Below, one piece after another: positions 61,224-64,000 of a stretch of DNA of 64,000 nt. The position numbers were made by a program, and so were the translations under genes. The stretch's first letter is position 1. The number at the start of each line of letters is the position of its first letter. The DNA lies in the NCBI GenBank assembly GCA_012064415.1, contig SSNU01000114.1, positions 186,001 to 250,000 on the forward strand. The letters are read 5' to 3'. This stretch comes from Gyrodactylus bullatarudis. Lineage: Eukaryota; Platyhelminthes; Monogenea; Gyrodactylidea; Gyrodactylidae. The notes under the pieces were generated by a model. The model did no database searches and was not told the DNA's origin. It was given only the letters and a program-made list of their open reading frames with translations.

Positions 61224-62589
61224 GTTAATCTATGTATAAATTATTTATAAATTGAAGATTTAAATAATATAATAAATTTTATTGATTTTTCAATTAACAT
61301 TTCGATTAAAACAAGTAAGCTTTTTTGTTGATCTATTTTGTTTTTAAAAGTGTTAAGAAGAGTAGATGGGCTGAAGTCAAAATTCAATTTCGGATAAAAA
61401 TTTTAACAAAATGTTTTGCAGGATTATAAATTTTTAATGAAAAATTATGAACTCTTAAGGAATTTACACTGAAAAAGTGCACGCCTGATATTACAGAGGA
61501 AAAATATCATTATTATTGTCTCATCAACGTACTTTGTAGTAGATCGATTAGGTTTCTTAGCCTATATTTTCAAAAAAATGAACGTATTTGATACTTGAGA
61601 CTCTCAAGTTGAGAGGGTATTTCTTTTCGAAAGACTATTTTTTACTATTACTTCTTATATTAAAGAATGGAGTATTCATATGATTTTTAGCAAATTTTTA
61701 AACAGGAATATTATCCTGATTTAATCATGCCAAGTTTAGTAAGTTAATGCCCAATTTTCAGAAAATTTTTCATATAAACCAATTTCAGTTTGACGGAGCA
61801 TTTAAAATAACCCAGAATATTGCCGAGTGTTCATAGATATATCTGAAAATTCTAGTTAAAATGAAATGAGATTAACTCTAGAATGAAAAATTACTTTTTT
61901 TCATACAAATGGGGATGTATACTATATACATTGTATAGACTCCCAAATTTCAATCTAGGGTTAAGATGCCACGCTATTCTGCTTCTTAACAATTTCTATG
62001 TTATGGACGATACTTAAATGTCTTTTAGAATTCAGAACTTGGAGAATATAAAAGTGACATGTGTCTTTTTCAAATGACCTAGTCCCAAAAACCCATGACA
62101 TTTTCAAGAACTATTTTTAATATTATACTTAAAGAATAACCATATTTGTGTGATTAAAATGAATTCTGTCAAAAATTTCGGTATCGACAAGGCCTTAACT
62201 AAGTGCAGTTATAAGCGTTTTAGATTTACGAATCATGAAATTTATTTTAATTTGCAATTCAAGATGTCATAATAGCTTATCTTGCAACAATAAATGATTT
62301 TTCTACAATTCTCAACTAATCTTATATTTTTTAAAACTAATTTTGAGCTTTTGATTACTAACTTAATATTTTGAACCTTGGTTATAAGTTTAACAAACTG
62401 GCCGGTTACAATTGTATAGGAAGTTCCAAGTAGGGACCCTACACTATTAGATTGTTTAAGCATTAAACAATGTGAAAGATTTAATGGAAATCAAAAAGAT
62501 TATGAACCCGTATAATGATATCAGTTTGAAAAATTTAATTCAGTCAGCCAAACTTATTACCAAGTATCAAGATCAACAAACTATATTTT
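61224..62589. other. AT-rich intergenic stretch
   Basis: It contains the Iwr1-like upstream region. No other gene or repeat boundary was recognised. Confidence 0.45.
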
Positions 62590-62775
62590 ATAGCTAGTTA
62601 ATCTTAAAACCTGGTAAGACTATCAGGTAGTCTTAAGACTATCAAAGATTTCAGTTAATCTTGTTACCGAGTAACAAGTTTAACTAACCATTCCGTTAGT
62701 CTTAAGACTATCAAAGATTCCAGTTGCTATCAGGTAGTCTTAAGACTATCAAGAGTAACAAGATTAACGGTAACA
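62590..62775. repeat. Cluster of short palindromes
   Basis: The 14-bp palindrome TAGTCTTAAGACTA, followed by TCAA, occurs three times (about 62628, 62697, 62735). It is mixed with CAGTTAATCTTGTTACC and its inverse GTAACAAGATTAACGG. The arrangement gives nested inverted and direct repeats of roughly 180 bp. No coding potential. Confidence 0.75.
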
Positions 62776-62972
62776 TATACATTTCTAGTACAAAAGAATT
62801 AGCTCAGAAAAGATTGCTCATTGTCATTCAAAATGAGACTTGTATTGCTCCATAACAGAGTCCCCTCTATTAGCGAGCAAATGAAAACAAATTGAGTGTT
62901 AAAATGAAAAAATATAAATTTTTGTTAAAGGTACATGATAAGAGGCGCAAAATAAAAAATAGTTCTCTTCTT

Positions 62973-63276
62973 CTAATCTTCGTTAGTTGATTCATTATTT
63001 GTGACTGTTGTCGATGAATTACCGATAGAAATTTGATTTGAACCAATAGAATCACACCTTTTATTCATTTTAGATAACAACTGCTCGGAATTCTTTGAAG
63101 AGTGACAGACATCCTTCTTTGATTGTGAGCTTATGCCTTTGGTGAAAAATGATAGCAACAGCTCATCACATGGGGCACAACCGATACACTCCAAGAATTC
63201 CTTCATCTTAAGGGAAGGTTTTCCATTTGCATTTGCATCATGACTGTTTTTAGACGAAGGTGAGACGGATGCATTC
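62973..63276 (-). CDS. Probable terminal coding exon of an unrecognised gene
   Basis: An acceptor-like ATTCATTTTTCAG precedes 63276. The frame then stays open for 100 codons to a TAG at 62975-62973. It encodes a Ser/Asn-rich start (SVSPSSKNSHDANANGKP), then KMKEFLECIGCAPCDELLLS with three closely spaced cysteines, and a polar Ser/Thr/Asn-rich end. Composition is protein-like and less AT-biased than the surroundings. The upstream exons must lie further right; a candidate donor ATAG|GTAGGT near 63953 does not match in phase. I do not recognise the family. Confidence 0.45.
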
Positions 63277-64000
63277 TGAAAAATGAATAGTTAACTTTGT
63301 TAACAGAACCAATTCAATATCATCAACCTAGGGTCTGAAGAGAGACGCAATTCTAGTCTAGTTTTTTCAACTTTTTTGGAATAGTTTTTAAAAGTGGGGA
63401 AAAAATATTGCTACATATAATGAGATTTCGATGTGGAATGAAAGATCCTGATTGGTCACAATGTATCATATACAATGTATAATATAGGTACTATTTTCAT
63501 TTATTATGGCATGAGAGGATATTCACATTTCTACTTCTTCTTCCCATCGCAACCGCCTACCACTAGCAGACTATTTTCATTCTTTGATTTTGTAAAATTC
63601 CAGACTAAAAAGTCGATAAGTAAATACAGAAATCAGAATTGAGTTGTATGACCTAATCTTAAAAACAAGATCATGAAAATAAACTTTTTTGAGCCACCAA
63701 GTGTAGTGGGTAAAATATGAGAGACTTGTTTTAAAAGTGATTTATGACTATGGTACGCAGAAAATGGCAAAAATTATTTTGTAAAATAGCATTACATGGA
63801 TCAAAATTAACACTCGATAAGAGGGGTCTTCAATGTAATGAACCCATTGATTCTGGTCTCCAAAGTTAATTCTCACAAAGTGAAATAGGAAAAAAGGGGA
63901 TCTACTATAGGATGACTCAGTGAGAAAGAGTATGACTTTGAGCTCCTCTAACCTACCTATGGTGATATTTTTGCATTTAAACAAGGCAAGTTTGAAGAAC
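63277..64000. other. Probable intron or intergenic sequence to the window edge
   Basis: If the exon at 62973-63276 is real, this is intronic on the minus strand. An open stretch at 63954-64000 ending in ATAG|GTAGGT could be an exon end but is unproven. Confidence 0.3.

Noticed and set aside
63748..64000. Penultimate exon for the 62973-63276 exon, ending at ATAG|GTAGGT near 63953
   Set aside because: The phase does not match: joining gives a stop within a few codons.
1..64000. CRISPR arrays, operons, ribosome binding sites, bacterial origins
   Set aside because: Spliced genes and eukaryotic families throughout; no regularly spaced direct repeats of CRISPR type.

Overview
The window is AT-rich animal DNA with short multi-exon genes, GT-AG introns and many decayed DNA transposons. 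Gene content (a cholinesterase-fold esterase, an Ig receptor with FGFR-type domains, an OSR1/SPAK kinase, a SKAR/POLDIP3 RNA-binding protein and an Iwr1 homologue) fits an invertebrate. An arthropod, perhaps a crustacean such as a parasitic copepod, is my guess from composition and repeat load; the sequence does not settle it.

Layout: 0-16 kb is gene-poor. It holds a possible plus-strand coiled-coil gene relic (exons near 2.4, 8.6 and 10.2 kb, two with in-frame stops) and several foldback or palindromic elements. A TTAA-bounded piggyBac element with a deleted, frameshifted transposase lies at 16.08-17.92 kb. A second TTAA-bounded MITE at 18.86-19.81 kb carries a long palindromic element nested inside it. 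A six-exon esterase gene runs on the minus strand at 22.14-25.17 kb, and a palindromic repeat begins right behind its stop codon. From 25.3 to 41.3 kb I found no gene: there are nested foldback elements, a tRNA-like SINE head inside a hairpin, a lone MULE terminal repeat, two copies of another foldback family and a GC-richer island with a 28S-like stretch. A MULE transposon with ~200 bp terminal inverted repeats and a perfect 9-bp target duplication fills 41.36-43.57 kb; one stop codon interrupts its transposase.

The right third is the genic part. A four-exon gene at 47.36-53.01 kb (+) encodes a signal peptide, three Ig domains, one membrane span and a tail without a kinase, resembling FGFRL1. 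It is tail to tail with a seven-exon OSR1/SPAK-type kinase (59.36-53.56 kb, -). That kinase is head to head with a SKAR/POLDIP3-like gene (59.47-60.44 kb, +), with 107 bp between start codons. The SKAR gene is in turn tail to tail with a single-exon Iwr1/SLC7A6OS-like gene (61.22-60.54 kb, -). A last minus-strand coding exon of an unknown gene lies at 62.97-63.28 kb.

The genes look like ordinary housekeeping and signalling loci rather than one pathway. The transposon landscape is the most unusual part: at least five foldback/palindromic families, repeatedly nested, plus autonomous-type piggyBac and MULE copies that are each disabled by identifiable lesions. Exon structures were assembled by hand from splice consensus, reading phase and family similarity recalled from memory; no database search was possible.
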